From the NCBI RefSeq assembly GCF_018917235.1, contig NZ_JAHLOF010000003.1, positions 310,001-374,000 of the forward strand: 64,000 bases of DNA, written 5' to 3'. Shown here piece by piece: positions 1-8,787 of the stretch. The notes beneath the pieces were generated by a model, which did not search any database, had not been told where the DNA came from, and saw nothing but the letters and a program-made list of their open reading frames with translations. Numbering within the stretch: position 1 is the first letter of the stretch; every line of letters begins with the position of its first letter. The translations under genes and the position numbers were made by a program. The DNA is from Metaclostridioides mangenotii. GTDB lineage: Bacteria > Bacillota > Clostridia > Peptostreptococcales > Peptostreptococcaceae.

Positions 1-2106
1 TTTACCAGCTACTCTCTCAACATTTTGTAAACCTAGTCCATCTTCAATTGCTTTTGATACTGAATTGTATCCACCAGCTATTAAAACATTTTTAATTGAC
101 CATTCTTTTATTTTATCTGATGTGATTTTAGTAATGGTTTTTGGATTTGTAAGCATTATAGGTGCTTTATATCTAGATGCTATGCTGTTAATTGTTATTC
201 CATCAGGGAAATCAGTTCCATCTACCAGTATCATATCATCCTTACTCCCAGTTAAATTTCTAATTTCATCTCCTATAATACAAGCTGTTTCGTATCTATC
301 CATTCCTCCTAGACGTTTTATACTACTAACATTAAGGCTATTTTCTATATTTTTAGAAACTGAATTATAACTTCCACCTATTGTAATATTATCTACTTTC
401 CATGATTCTAAAGTTTCTTGAGTAGTTTTATTTAGTTTGTTTGGTTCTGTTATTAGAATAGGTGATCTTTTACCAGATGCTAAACTCGATATTGTTATAA
501 CATCAGGGAAGTTAGTTCCATCTACTAACATTGCTTCAGAATTATTACCAGATAATGCTCTAACTTCATCCCCTATTTTTACTGATGTCTCATACCTATC
601 TTGTCCTGCTATTCTAGTCACATTGTAATCTTTTAACTGTTCAACTACTTTATCTGATATAGAATCAACTCCGCCTGATATAATCACATCTTCAGTCTTT
701 AATCTCTTAAGCTCTTCTAAAGTTTCTGATGTTACTGAATCTTTATTACTTAAAAGTATTGGTGCATTTTTTTCATTTCCTAATACTGTAGCTGTTAGTA
801 CATCAGTATATTTTTCACCACTTGCTAATATAACTGTTTTACCAACTGGAGGTGGTGGTAAAGGGTCAACAATTGATCCGCCTCCGCCACCAGTACTTTT
901 TTTAGACCACTTAGCAAATAAATGTAAGTTATGAGAAGGAATTTTTTCTTTATTTGTGTCAATCAACTTAAAATTTACTGTATCACCTTTTATTTCAGGT
1001 ACTGACCATCCTGCAAAATCATAGCCTTCTTTTGTTCCATGATCAGGTTTTTCAACATCTCCTAAATTCTTTTCAAATTTAGCCTGAATTTTTTCGTTGT
1101 TTAGTTTATCGTAATCTGAATAAAAATCTATATTGTATCTATTTCTATTGTAATACATATTAATATAATCCATTGCTCTATTTAGAACTTTATTTCTATT
1201 GTACATATTAGAAACCATTGCTCTATTTAGAACTTTTTCAGTAAATCCTTTAATCCCTACCTGGGTGAAATAACCGTTATCTGTTGGTTCATACGATATA
1301 TTGGAGTATTGATCATCTTCATAAAAAATATTATCTAAGTCTATATTTTCTAATAAAGTTTTTATTTGGTATTGATTATCGGTATTTTTATTTGCTTTAC
1401 TAATTTTAAACTCACAATTGTCCGCTAATTTTTTATTTAGAATATACTGTTTGTCTGCATACTTATAGTAGAAATTCTGTTCATTGTTATAATTTTTTGA
1501 CCCAGCTACTGTGATATCTTCAATTATATTCTCATCTTCATTTAATAAATCTACTTTATCACTAGATGGCCATTTATCGCCTATATTTTCTTCAAACCTA
1601 GCAGTAAATTTATATGGATTTTCAGAACTATATACATCATTTTTATCTTTAAACTTAAACTTACTAGCTTCAGGTATACTTTCATCAGATGGCTCAAATT
1701 TTAAAGTATATTCATTTCTATCGTAAAAGACATTTACTATAGTGCTACCATCTGAAGATACTTTTTTATTATTATTTAAACTATTTGTTTTATCAACATT
1801 ACGACTTATATAATTAAACTGTTCCTCATTAGGTAGAGATCCATCATATTTCCTTACATCTATAGGAAATTGTACATCTACCGGATCACTTTCGGGGACT
1901 ACCACAGGATAGCCTACTTTACCACTCTCCTTAACATTACCCGCAAATGTATACCCATCATCATCTGCATTTTGCAACCAATAAAATACTTGATATGTAA
2001 CCTCACTACCTTCAGAATCACTTTTATCGATTGTTAAAGCAAACGAACTTACTGACATTGGCACAATCAATATAAAAGTTATAATAAGTGACAGAATTTT
2101 TTTCAT
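1..2106 (-). CDS. CWB2-repeat surface protein, 3' end beyond window
   Basis: This is a secreted cell-surface protein, 702 codons of it visible, starting at ATG 2106 behind a GGAGC-type ribosome site and reading open off the left edge. Residues 1-23 form a signal peptide (MKK, hydrophobic core, SSFA). The middle carries InlB/Listeria-Bacteroides type repeats with FAGW and LFAKW motifs. After a glycine-rich and proline-rich linker (around 885-835) the C-terminal part consists of CWB2 repeats, recognisable by ILASG, PILLSN, ISGGVDSIS and RIAGQDRYET motifs. CWB2 domains anchor proteins to the secondary cell-wall polymer in C. difficile relatives, so an extracytoplasmic surface role is expected; the ligand is unknown. 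The family assignment is firm, the function is not. Confidence 0.85.
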   Translation of the reverse strand, partial: MKKILSLIITFILIVPMSVSSFALTIDKSDSEGSEVTYQVFYWLQNADDDGYTFAGNVKESGKVGYPVVVPESDPVDVQFPIDVRKYDGSLPNEEQFNYISRNVDKTNSLNNNKKVSSDGSTIVNVFYDRNEYTLKFEPSDESIPEASKFKFKDKNDVYSSENPYKFTARFEENIGDKWPSSDKVDLLNEDENIIEDITVAGSKNYNNEQNFYYKYADKQYILNKKLADNCEFKISKANKNTDNQYQIKTLLENIDLDNIFYEDDQYSNISYEPTDNGYFTQVGIKGFTEKVLNRAMVSNMYNRNKVLNRAMDYINMYYNRNRYNIDFYSDYDKLNNEKIQAKFEKNLGDVEKPDHGTKEGYDFAGWSVPEIKGDTVNFKLIDTNKEKIPSHNLHLFAKWSKKSTGGGGGSIVDPLPPPPVGKTVILASGEKYTDVLTATVLGNEKNAPILLSNKDSVTSETLEELKRLKTEDVIISGGVDSISDKVVEQLKDYNVTRIAGQDRYETSVKIGDEVRALSGNNSEAMLVDGTNFPDVITISSLASGKRSPILITEPNKLNKTTQETLESWKVDNITIGGSYNSVSKNIENSLNVSSIKRLGGMDRYETACIIGDEIRNLTGSKDDMILVDGTDFPDGITINSIASRYKAPIMLTNPKTITKITSDKIKEWSIKNVLIAGGYNSVSKAIEDGLGLQNVERVAGK

Positions 2107-2316
2107 AATATTGCTCCTTTCAATTTAATTATTTTATACAATTCATGAATTTCATCCTTTTATACTACATAAATTCAAACAATTTTAGTTATAAAATGTA
2201 GTGAAATGGTATTTTTTTGTAGTAAAAGGATACTTTATTCTAGTAATAATATTTACAGCTTTATAATGTCAATAAAAATATCAACAATTAATAAATCGCT
2301 ACAAAATAATTCAAAA
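2107..2316. other. AT-rich intergenic region, no gene seen
   Basis: About 200 bases of very AT-rich DNA between the CWB2 gene start and the terminator of the hydrolase gene. It must hold the promoter of the CWB2 gene; I see no operator or small ORF that I can support. Confidence 0.5.
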
Positions 2317-2349
2317 AACCCTTATTATTTAAAATAAATAATAAGGGTT
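2317..2349. terminator. Rho-independent terminator, bidirectional
   Basis: A perfect 15-bp stem (AACCCTTATTATTTA pairing with its complement) with A/T tracts on both sides lies just after the stop of the alpha/beta hydrolase gene. Confidence 0.85.
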
Positions 2350-2364
2350 AAAAAATAAATTAAA

Positions 2365-3177
2365 TTATTCTTCAATAAAACGCATAAGTTCAATATTGAA
2401 ATCGTCTCTTTGGTCATAAAATGATCCATGCCCACTGAAAATAAACGGAATTAGTCTAGAATTTTTAATACACTGATTTTGTATCTCTCCCAATTCAAAT
2501 GGAACAACTTTATCGTGAACTCCATGTATTATTAAAGTCGGCACCTTTATCTCTTCAAGATCACAAAATAAAACTTCTTCTATCCAAGTTTTAGCAATAT
2601 CTGCTGTTGCCCATCCAGCTGCCTGCAAACCAAGTTGTAAAAACCATTCGGAAAAAGGTTGTGTAGTATGTTGAAAGAAAAATATATCTCCAAAATCTCT
2701 AAGCATCTTAGGTCTATCAGTATAAGTCCCTTTAATTATATTTATTATATCTTCACGGTTTGCTCCATAAGGGAAGTTTGGTCGTTTTATTAGGCTAGGT
2801 GCAGCCGCGGCAAATAATGCGAGCTTTGATACCCCATGACCCCTATGTCTTCCCATATATCTTATAGCCATAGCTCCGCCAGTCGAATGCCCTGCAAGTA
2901 TAAAGTTCTTTAGTCCTAAGGTATCAACAACGCACCTAACATCATCTGATAAACGATTATAATCGTATCCATCATAAGGCTTATCTGAATATCCAAATCC
3001 TCTAGTATCGATTCCTATACATCTATAGCCCATTTTTGGAAACTGATCAAACTGATATTCAAATAGTTTATGACTACCTGGCCATCCATGTAAGAACACT
3101 ATTGTCTTTCTTCCGTTAGGATTTAAATCCTCAACATAAATTTTTACATTAGGTTGTACTTTAATATAGTATCCCAC
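2365..3177 (-). CDS. Alpha/beta hydrolase
   Basis: A 270-residue cytoplasmic alpha/beta hydrolase of the haloperoxidase/esterase-like group. The oxyanion region HGWPG lies at residues 30-34, the nucleophile elbow GHSTGG places Ser98 as nucleophile, the acid is probably in GVHDKVV near residue 220, and the catalytic His is in GHGSF near 250. There is no signal peptide. The gene is monocistronic, with terminators on both sides. The substrate cannot be read from the sequence; the family includes cofactor-free esterases, perhydrolases and epoxide or lactone hydrolases. Confidence 0.85.
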   Translation of the reverse strand: MGYYIKVQPNVKIYVEDLNPNGRKTIVFLHGWPGSHKLFEYQFDQFPKMGYRCIGIDTRGFGYSDKPYDGYDYNRLSDDVRCVVDTLGLKNFILAGHSTGGAMAIRYMGRHRGHGVSKLALFAAAAPSLIKRPNFPYGANREDIINIIKGTYTDRPKMLRDFGDIFFFQHTTQPFSEWFLQLGLQAAGWATADIAKTWIEEVLFCDLEEIKVPTLIIHGVHDKVVPFELGEIQNQCIKNSRLIPFIFSGHGSFYDQRDDFNIELMRFIEE

Positions 3178-3270
3178 ACTAATACCTCCATTAATAAAAT
3201 TTATACAATAACAAGTTATTCTAATGTTTGTAAATATGTGCAGGGCTCTTTGTATAATTCTTTATATAAA

Positions 3271-3312
3271 AAAAGTGATAAGGAATGTATCTTATAATTC
3301 CTTATCACTTTT
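3271..3312. terminator. Bidirectional terminator after adenine deaminase gene
   Basis: A perfect 16-bp stem (AAAAGTGATAAGGAAT and its complement) with a 10-base loop and flanking A and T runs, placed between the adenine deaminase stop and the hydrolase promoter. Confidence 0.9.
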
Positions 3313-3341
3313 ATGTATTTTTATTTCATATTTTATAATAA

Positions 3342-5138
3342 TTATTCAACTTCTAATGACACAAAGCTAAACGTTGTACAATCTACAAGTCCTCTATTTG
3401 TTAAACGTAACTCCGGTAAACATGCAAGCGGAATTAAGGCCATTGTCATATATGGTGAAACTATATCGCATCCTATAGTCTCCCAAGATTTTGATACTTC
3501 AGCTACCATTTCAGCCATTTCATCAACGGGTTTGTTGTTCATAAGTCCTGCAATAGGAAGGGGTAACACACCTATAAGTTTACCTCCTTGGGCTACTGCC
3601 ATTCCTCCACCACACTCAACAAGTGCATTGGCAGCTACAGCCATGTCTACATCGTTACTTCCTACAACTAGTAGATTGTGAGCATCATGAGCAACAGTCG
3701 AAGCCATAGCTCCATCTTTTATATGGAATCCTTTTACAAAACCAAATCCCTTTGTTCCAGTATTGTGATGACGTTCAAATACTACAGCTTTTAGTACATC
3801 TTGATCTGGATCGGCTTGAATTAAGCTATCTTTAACAGGAACTTTTATATGTCTTTCAAAAGTGCCGACCTTTTCAGGAATAATCTCTATAACACGGACT
3901 TCAACACTATCTTTTTTATCTGTTGCTATTTTAAATGAATCTTGAGTTATAGTCTCCTTAATATGCATCGTATTAGTTGCTTTTTCTGGGAACTCATATT
4001 TCTCTAGCTCAATACACATCTCACCATCTATAGCAACTAAATTGCCATCTATTATAACTTCTTCGATATTTAAATCTGTAAGATTATCTATAATAACTAT
4101 ATCAGCACATTTCCCAGGAGTTACAGACCCTAAATCTTGATCCATGTGGAAAGCTTGAGCACAGTTTATTGACACCATCTGTATTGCAGTAAGTACATCA
4201 ATGCCTTCTTCTACTGCTCTTCTAACTATATGGTCTAGATGACCTTCATCTACTAATGTGTGAGGATGTGTGTCATCAGAAATTAACATAGCGAAACGAG
4301 TGTCTATATTCTCTTCTGTAATAGAACGTGCTACATCTTTTAAGTCATGCCAAGCGCTACCTTCCCTAAATTGTGCGTACATACCTAGTCTCATTTTAGC
4401 CAGTGCTTCTTCTTTACTAGTTGACTCATGACATGCTCGAACACCACTTGCAATATATGCACTAAGTCCCTTTCCAGTATCTGGTATAGACCAATGTCCA
4501 GTAACTGTCTTATTGGCCTTAAGTGTCTCTCCTACAATTTGATGAGCATGATCACTACTATTTATTATTCCAGGAAAATTCATCATTTCTCCTAGACCAA
4601 CCATACTGTCCCATTTCATACATTCTGCCACTTCTTTTGGACCAACAAATGCTCCTGTATCTTCAAAACCAGGAACAGCTGGAACACATGAAGGCATTGT
4701 AACCATATTTTTTAAAGGTGTGCGTTTACCATCATCTATCATGTATTTCACACCGTCAATTCCTAAAACATTACATATTTCATGTGGATCCATGTAAATA
4801 CCTACTGTACCATGTGGAACTACAGCTTTTGCATATTCACTGACACTCATCATTGATGACTCTACATGTATATGACCATCTAAAAATCCTGGAGATATAT
4901 ATCTTCCATTTGCTTCAATTACCTTTGTATCTTCACCTATACAATGGCTTGCATCACCTACTAACGCAATTCTACTATTTTTAATTGCAACATCTATATT
5001 ATCTATAATTTCTTTTGTACATACATTAATCAGTTTACCGCCTTTAATCACAAGATCTGCGCTTTGTACGCCCATAGCAACCGCAGACAAGCTTTGAGAT
5101 ACTTCCCAAAGAGGCTGATCTTTAAACATATTAAACAT
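3342..5138 (-). CDS. ade: Adenine deaminase
   Basis: A 598-residue enzyme of the bacterial Ade family (amidohydrolase superfamily), which converts adenine to hypoxanthine and ammonia in purine salvage. The N-terminal half has the metal-binding FLDGHIHVESSM motif near residue 87, MDPHEICNVLG, GLGEMMNF and SDDTHPHTL motifs; the C-terminal half has the Ade-specific GTKGFGFVKGF and HDAHNLLVVG segments. Its length matches the family. The start at 5138 follows a GAGGAGGAAAG ribosome site. The leader was checked for a purine riboswitch and lacks the conserved core. It stands alone between terminators. Confidence 0.95.
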   Translation of the reverse strand: MFNMFKDQPLWEVSQSLSAVAMGVQSADLVIKGGKLINVCTKEIIDNIDVAIKNSRIALVGDASHCIGEDTKVIEANGRYISPGFLDGHIHVESSMMSVSEYAKAVVPHGTVGIYMDPHEICNVLGIDGVKYMIDDGKRTPLKNMVTMPSCVPAVPGFEDTGAFVGPKEVAECMKWDSMVGLGEMMNFPGIINSSDHAHQIVGETLKANKTVTGHWSIPDTGKGLSAYIASGVRACHESTSKEEALAKMRLGMYAQFREGSAWHDLKDVARSITEENIDTRFAMLISDDTHPHTLVDEGHLDHIVRRAVEEGIDVLTAIQMVSINCAQAFHMDQDLGSVTPGKCADIVIIDNLTDLNIEEVIIDGNLVAIDGEMCIELEKYEFPEKATNTMHIKETITQDSFKIATDKKDSVEVRVIEIIPEKVGTFERHIKVPVKDSLIQADPDQDVLKAVVFERHHNTGTKGFGFVKGFHIKDGAMASTVAHDAHNLLVVGSNDVDMAVAANALVECGGGMAVAQGGKLIGVLPLPIAGLMNNKPVDEMAEMVAEVSKSWETIGCDIVSPYMTMALIPLACLPELRLTNRGLVDCTTFSFVSLEVE

Positions 5139-5276
5139 TACTTTCCTCCTCTTATTTATTTAATATTATTTATACTATCCAATTTCATTATAATATAAAA
5201 AACAAAATATTACATTAAGTTTTTACATAAATGTTCGTATAATGAAACCATATTAGTATTATTTATATGTCAAATT

Positions 5277-5594
5277 TTATAGGCCCAAGATTTTCTTAGG
5301 CCTTTTTTTATTTTTTCTGCTATTCCAAATACTTGCAAATACTATTAGCAAAACTTGTATAATAATTACTATCATTGATACAGGACTTCCTTCCAAACCT
5401 AAATCATCTGTAAACACAATTGCTTGCGAATAATTTACCAAACTAATAATTATTGCAATAAATGAATTTATGTAATAATAGACTTTTTTAAAATCTTTTG
5501 AAATGAAAAAACACATATTTACAATCGATATTAGTAAAGCCAAAAGGGAATAGATGCTAAAATTTAACTCTGATATAGTTCCTCCACCTAACAT
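5277..5594 (-). CDS. Small membrane protein
   Basis: A 105-residue protein of unknown function with three predicted membrane segments (approximately residues 10-30, 40-60 and 72-92) and a basic tail rich in Lys and Arg. I chose ATG 5594 because a perfect AGGAGG lies 7 bases upstream; an in-frame upstream ATG at 5666 has no such site. Upstream is a -10-like TATAAT and, 29 bases beyond, a pair of 9-bp direct repeats resembling LytTR operators (separate entry), so the gene may belong to a cell-density or peptide-controlled regulon. I recognise no family. Confidence 0.65.
   Translation of the reverse strand: MLGGGTISELNFSIYSLLALLISIVNMCFFISKDFKKVYYYINSFIAIIISLVNYSQAIVFTDDLGLEGSPVSMIVIIIQVLLIVFASIWNSRKNKKRPKKILGL
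5282..5308. terminator. Possible terminator overlapping CDS end
   Basis: GGCCCAAGA pairs imperfectly with TTAGGCC around a short loop, with seven T on the plus-strand side. It overlaps the last codons of the small membrane protein gene; the plus-strand orientation has the better T run. Confidence 0.5.
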
Positions 5595-5653
5595 ATTAAT
5601 ACCTCCTTCATTAAAGATATTATAATATAATTCTCTATAAATATATAAAATGT

Positions 5654-5683
5654 CATAACTGGGCAATTAAATTACATAAGTGG
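5654..5683 (-). promoter_or_regulatory. LytTR/AgrA-like direct repeat (site A)
   Basis: CATAACTGG at 5654-5662 and CATAAGTGG at 5675-5683 form direct repeats with a 21-bp period, the geometry of LytTR-domain regulator operators. On the minus strand they read CCAGTTATG-like and sit upstream of the -10 of the small membrane protein gene. Two sites with the same geometry occur at 38988 and 39618. Confidence 0.5.
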
Positions 5684-5853
5684 GAAAAAGGATTTAGATA
5701 TTTTATTTGTTCTGATTATTGTTAGCCTTTTTTTGATAAAAATAATACCAATAACGGAAATGATGTATATGGTGGAGATAATTTCTTAATTCTATTAGAC
5801 CATGTGTATTTATACAAATTATCTATAAAGGTAGAATCTCCTTGTAAAATATT

Positions 5854-5904
5854 AAATCCCTCCTTATCATGTAATAAGATATATTACATAATAAGGAGGG
5901 ATTT
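5854..5904 (+). promoter_or_regulatory. Long hairpin enclosing the ribosome site of the ABC operon
   Basis: Arm 5854-5875 and arm 5883-5904 are 22 bases each and complementary apart from one position, with a 7-base loop. The second arm contains the Shine-Dalgarno sequence AAGGAGGG (5893-5900) of the substrate-binding protein gene, and the stem is followed by TTTTG. When folded it would hide the ribosome site or act as an attenuator. An upstream pair, 5776-5784 with 5817-5825, could form a second stem. I recognise no known riboswitch class. Confidence 0.7.
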
Positions 5905-5907
5905 TGT

Positions 5908-6711
5908 ATGAAATTAAGGAAATTTGGAATTTTATGTTTAGTTGTAATAATTATTACTGGAATGATTGGTTGTAGTAAAGGTAGCAATAATGATGATCAA
6001 AAAAGTAATAAAAAAGAAAAAATAGTAATTGGGACGTCGGCTTCATATAAACCTTGGGCATTTCAAGAAAATGATGAAATAAAAGGGTTTGAAATTGATA
6101 TTTGGAATGAAATAGCAAAACGAAACAATATTGATGTAGAATTTAAACTAGGTCAATTTAGTGGTCTAGTTGGTATGTTAGACGCTGGTGAAATAGATAC
6201 AGTAGCTCATCAAATGTCAATAACTGATGAAAGAAAAGAAAAATATCTTTTCACTGATCCATATGCATATAGTTACTATGATTTATTTGTAAAAGAAGAT
6301 AGTAATTTTAAAAGCAAGGAAGATTTAAAGGGCAAAAAAGTTGGATGTTGGCTTGGTGGAAATGGAGAGGCTACATTAAGAGAAATTAATGATAAATATA
6401 ACCTAGGGTTTGACATTATCACTTATGATGGTGTTGCAATGGAAAAAGAATTAACTATCGATAGAATAGATGCATTTTGGCAGGGAGAAATAAAAACAAA
6501 AACTATTATTAAAGATGAAAATTTTAAAATACGCCAACTAAATGAAAAACTGGTATATGAAACTAATGCATATCCATTTAAAAAAGATGATAATGGACAG
6601 CAATTTTCTGAGATGACTAGTAAAACACTTAATGATATGAAAAAGGATGGAACATTAAAAAAACTTTCTGAAAAATGGTTTAATATCGATACAACAGAAA
6701 TTGAGAAATAG
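5908..6711 (+). CDS. Amino-acid ABC transporter substrate-binding lipoprotein
   Basis: A 267-residue periplasmic-type binding protein (SBP_bac_3 family) that captures a polar amino acid outside the membrane. A lipoprotein signal peptide ends at Cys22 (GMIGC). The mature domain begins with IVIGTSASYKPWAF, continues with the family motif GFEIDIWNEIAKR, and includes VAHQMSITDERKEKYLF typical of the ligand pocket. It is the first gene of a three-gene plus-strand operon with permease and ATPase. Its ribosome site lies in the hairpin at 5854-5904. Ligand specificity (cystine, glutamine, arginine or other) is not decidable from sequence alone. Confidence 0.9.
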   Translation: MKLRKFGILCLVVIIITGMIGCSKGSNNDDQKSNKKEKIVIGTSASYKPWAFQENDEIKGFEIDIWNEIAKRNNIDVEFKLGQFSGLVGMLDAGEIDTVAHQMSITDERKEKYLFTDPYAYSYYDLFVKEDSNFKSKEDLKGKKVGCWLGGNGEATLREINDKYNLGFDIITYDGVAMEKELTIDRIDAFWQGEIKTKTIIKDENFKIRQLNEKLVYETNAYPFKKDDNGQQFSEMTSKTLNDMKKDGTLKKLSEKWFNIDTTEIEK

Positions 6712-6719
6712 GTGATATT

Positions 6720-7382
6720 GTGACATTTGACTTCAATTTTATGATCAAACTTATCCCCACTATGTTAAAATATAGTGGGGTAACGTTAAAACTTTCAATT
6801 TTAGCAGTTTTTTTTGGATTATTATTAGCTTTTATAATAGCTTTAGTAACTGTTGCAAAAATACCCATATTGAGTAGTTTTTTTAAGCTTTACATATCAT
6901 TCTTTAGAGGCACACCTTTGATGGCGCAATTATTTTGTTTATATTTCGGTATAATCCCATTAATTAGAAATATTATACAAATAGAATCGTTTCAAGCGGC
7001 ACTTATAATTTTAAGTTTAGCTAGTTCAGCATACATGGCAGAATCACTTAGAGCCGCGATTTTATCAATAAATAAAGGACAAATGGAAGCAGCAAACTCT
7101 GTTGGTATGACATATATTCAATCAATGTTTTATATCATTTTACCACAAGCAATTAAAGTTGCTATACCTACTCTATTTAGTAGTTTCATAAATATAGTTA
7201 AAGATACTTCTTTAGTATTTGCTATAGGAGTAAAAGAAATGATGGCCCAAGCTCAATTAGAAGGCTCCTCAGGATATAGATATTTGGAAGCATATGTATG
7301 CGTATTGTTTGTATACTGGGGAATAACTGCGGTTATGGGAAAAATCCAGAAACACTTAGAAGAAAGATTAGAAAGTCAGTAG
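6720..7382 (+). CDS. Amino-acid ABC transporter permease
   Basis: A 220-residue HisM/HEQRo-type inner-membrane permease with about five transmembrane helices. The EAA loop that contacts the ATPase is seen as EAANSVGMTYIQSMFYIILP. The start is GTG 6720 with AGGTGA 5 bases upstream, overlapping the end of the binding-protein gene region by spacing of only 8 bases. Works with the neighbours as the membrane channel of a polar amino-acid importer. Confidence 0.92.
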   Translation: MTFDFNFMIKLIPTMLKYSGVTLKLSILAVFFGLLLAFIIALVTVAKIPILSSFFKLYISFFRGTPLMAQLFCLYFGIIPLIRNIIQIESFQAALIILSLASSAYMAESLRAAILSINKGQMEAANSVGMTYIQSMFYIILPQAIKVAIPTLFSSFINIVKDTSLVFAIGVKEMMAQAQLEGSSGYRYLEAYVCVLFVYWGITAVMGKIQKHLEERLESQ

Positions 7383-7392
7383 GTGAATTAAA

Positions 7393-8130
7393 TTGTTAAA
7401 ACTAAACAGCATTTACAAAAAATTTAGTGACAATGAGGTTTTAAAAGGAGTGGATTTACAAATAGAAGAAGGTGAAGTTGTATCTATAATTGGGCCTTCC
7501 GGTACAGGAAAATCTACTTTATTACGTTGTATTAATTGTCTTGAAAAAGTTGAATCCGGGAATATTACAATAGATAACAAAAAACTTGATCTTGCTAGTT
7601 TAAAAAAAGAAGAAACTCTTTGGCTTAGAAGAAATACATCCATGGTTTTCCAAGGATTCCATTTATTTAATAATAAGACTGCATTTGAAAATATAACTAT
7701 AGGTTTAAATGTAGTTAAAAAAATCAGTAAAAAAGAATCGGAAAAAAAGGCTTTAAAAATATTAGAGCAGGTTGGACTATTAGAAAAAAAAGATAAATAT
7801 CCGTCGAGTTTATCTGGTGGTCAGCAGCAAAGAATTGCAATTGGAAGAGCTTTAGCTTTAGAACCTAAGATAATCCTATTTGATGAACCTACGTCAGCAC
7901 TAGATCCAGAATTGGTAAACGAAGTATTATTAATAATTGAACAATTAGCAAAACAAAAAATAACAATGCTAATCGTTACCCATGAAATAAACTTTGCTAG
8001 AAACATTTCTGATAAAGTCTGTTTTATGTCGGATGGAAAAATTATTGAACAAGGTTGTCCAAAAAGTGTTATAGATAATCCAAAACACGATAGAACAAGA
8101 CAGTTTTTAAACAAATTACAAAAAAGATAA
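7393..8130 (+). CDS. Amino-acid ABC transporter ATP-binding protein
   Basis: A 245-residue ATPase of the polar amino-acid uptake family. Walker A GPSGTGKST is at residues 34-42, the ABC signature LSGGQQQR and Walker B IILFDEPTSALD follow in the usual order, and the H-loop is VTHE. The start is TTG 7393, preceded by AGGTGA at 7381-7386, ten bases after the permease stop. It energises import by the two upstream gene products. Confidence 0.93.
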   Translation: MLKLNSIYKKFSDNEVLKGVDLQIEEGEVVSIIGPSGTGKSTLLRCINCLEKVESGNITIDNKKLDLASLKKEETLWLRRNTSMVFQGFHLFNNKTAFENITIGLNVVKKISKKESEKKALKILEQVGLLEKKDKYPSSLSGGQQQRIAIGRALALEPKIILFDEPTSALDPELVNEVLLIIEQLAKQKITMLIVTHEINFARNISDKVCFMSDGKIIEQGCPKSVIDNPKHDRTRQFLNKLQKR

Positions 8131-8208
8131 GAAATTCATGTGAATCCTTCTTATTGGAAGACCAAAAAGCTCTTATCGCTTTACTAACATTGGTTTAATT
8201 CTAAAATA

Positions 8209-8248
8209 AAAATAGGTGGAAAATTAGTTTTAATTCTCCACCTATTTT
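8209..8248. terminator. Bidirectional terminator
   Basis: AAAATAGGTGGA and TCCACCTATTTT form a long stem between the convergent ABC operon and the AhpD-like gene; A and T tracts allow use in both directions. Confidence 0.85.
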
Positions 8249-8271
8249 ATTATAAAATTTTATGTAGATTA

Positions 8272-8619
8272 TTATTTTTTCTCATTAAAAAGATGTTCAG
8301 CTATTGAAAGAGCTTTCGCACCATATGCTGTAGAAGGTCCACCACCCATTAAAATTGCCACTTCTACTGTCTCAGCTAGTTCTTCCATTGTTACTCCAGC
8401 ATCTATAGCATTTTTAACATGTGATAATATACATGCATCACATCTAACAGATACTGCTATACCTACAGCTACTAATTCTTTCGTTTTCAAACTTAATTTA
8501 TTATCTTTTAACACTTCACCAGCTATACCTTTGAATTTTCTCATAACACCTGGACTTTGTTCACCTAGTAAGGCATTATTCTTTGCTAATGTTTCAAATT
8601 CTTCGTTGTAATTTATCAT
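8272..8619 (-). CDS. Carboxymuconolactone decarboxylase (AhpD-like) family protein
   Basis: A 115-residue all-helical protein of the CMD/AhpD family. The redox motif is Cys60-Asp-Ala-Cys63 followed by His67, as in AhpD-type alkylhydroperoxidases, and the AILMGGGPSTAYG segment is typical of the family. A thiol-based antioxidant role is likely but not proven. ATG 8619 is preceded by AAGGGGGTC. The gene is alone on its strand and converges on the amino-acid transporter operon. Confidence 0.85.
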   Translation of the reverse strand: MINYNEEFETLAKNNALLGEQSPGVMRKFKGIAGEVLKDNKLSLKTKELVAVGIAVSVRCDACILSHVKNAIDAGVTMEELAETVEVAILMGGGPSTAYGAKALSIAEHLFNEKK

Positions 8620-8787
8620 ATGAATGACCCCCTTGTTTTACTTAATTATAACATTGAAAAGTATTGGTATTGGTCGATTTTTGTAAAATTCTGTATGTTA
8701 TTTTAAATACTAATATCTGTTTAAATAGATATTTTCTATAATCAGTATATATTTAATAAATATGTTTATTGTTTATGTTGCTCTGAA

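Noticed and set aside
5139..5276. Possible purine riboswitch upstream of adenine deaminase
   Set aside because: The 140-base leader does not contain the conserved three-way-junction core, and the spacing is too short.
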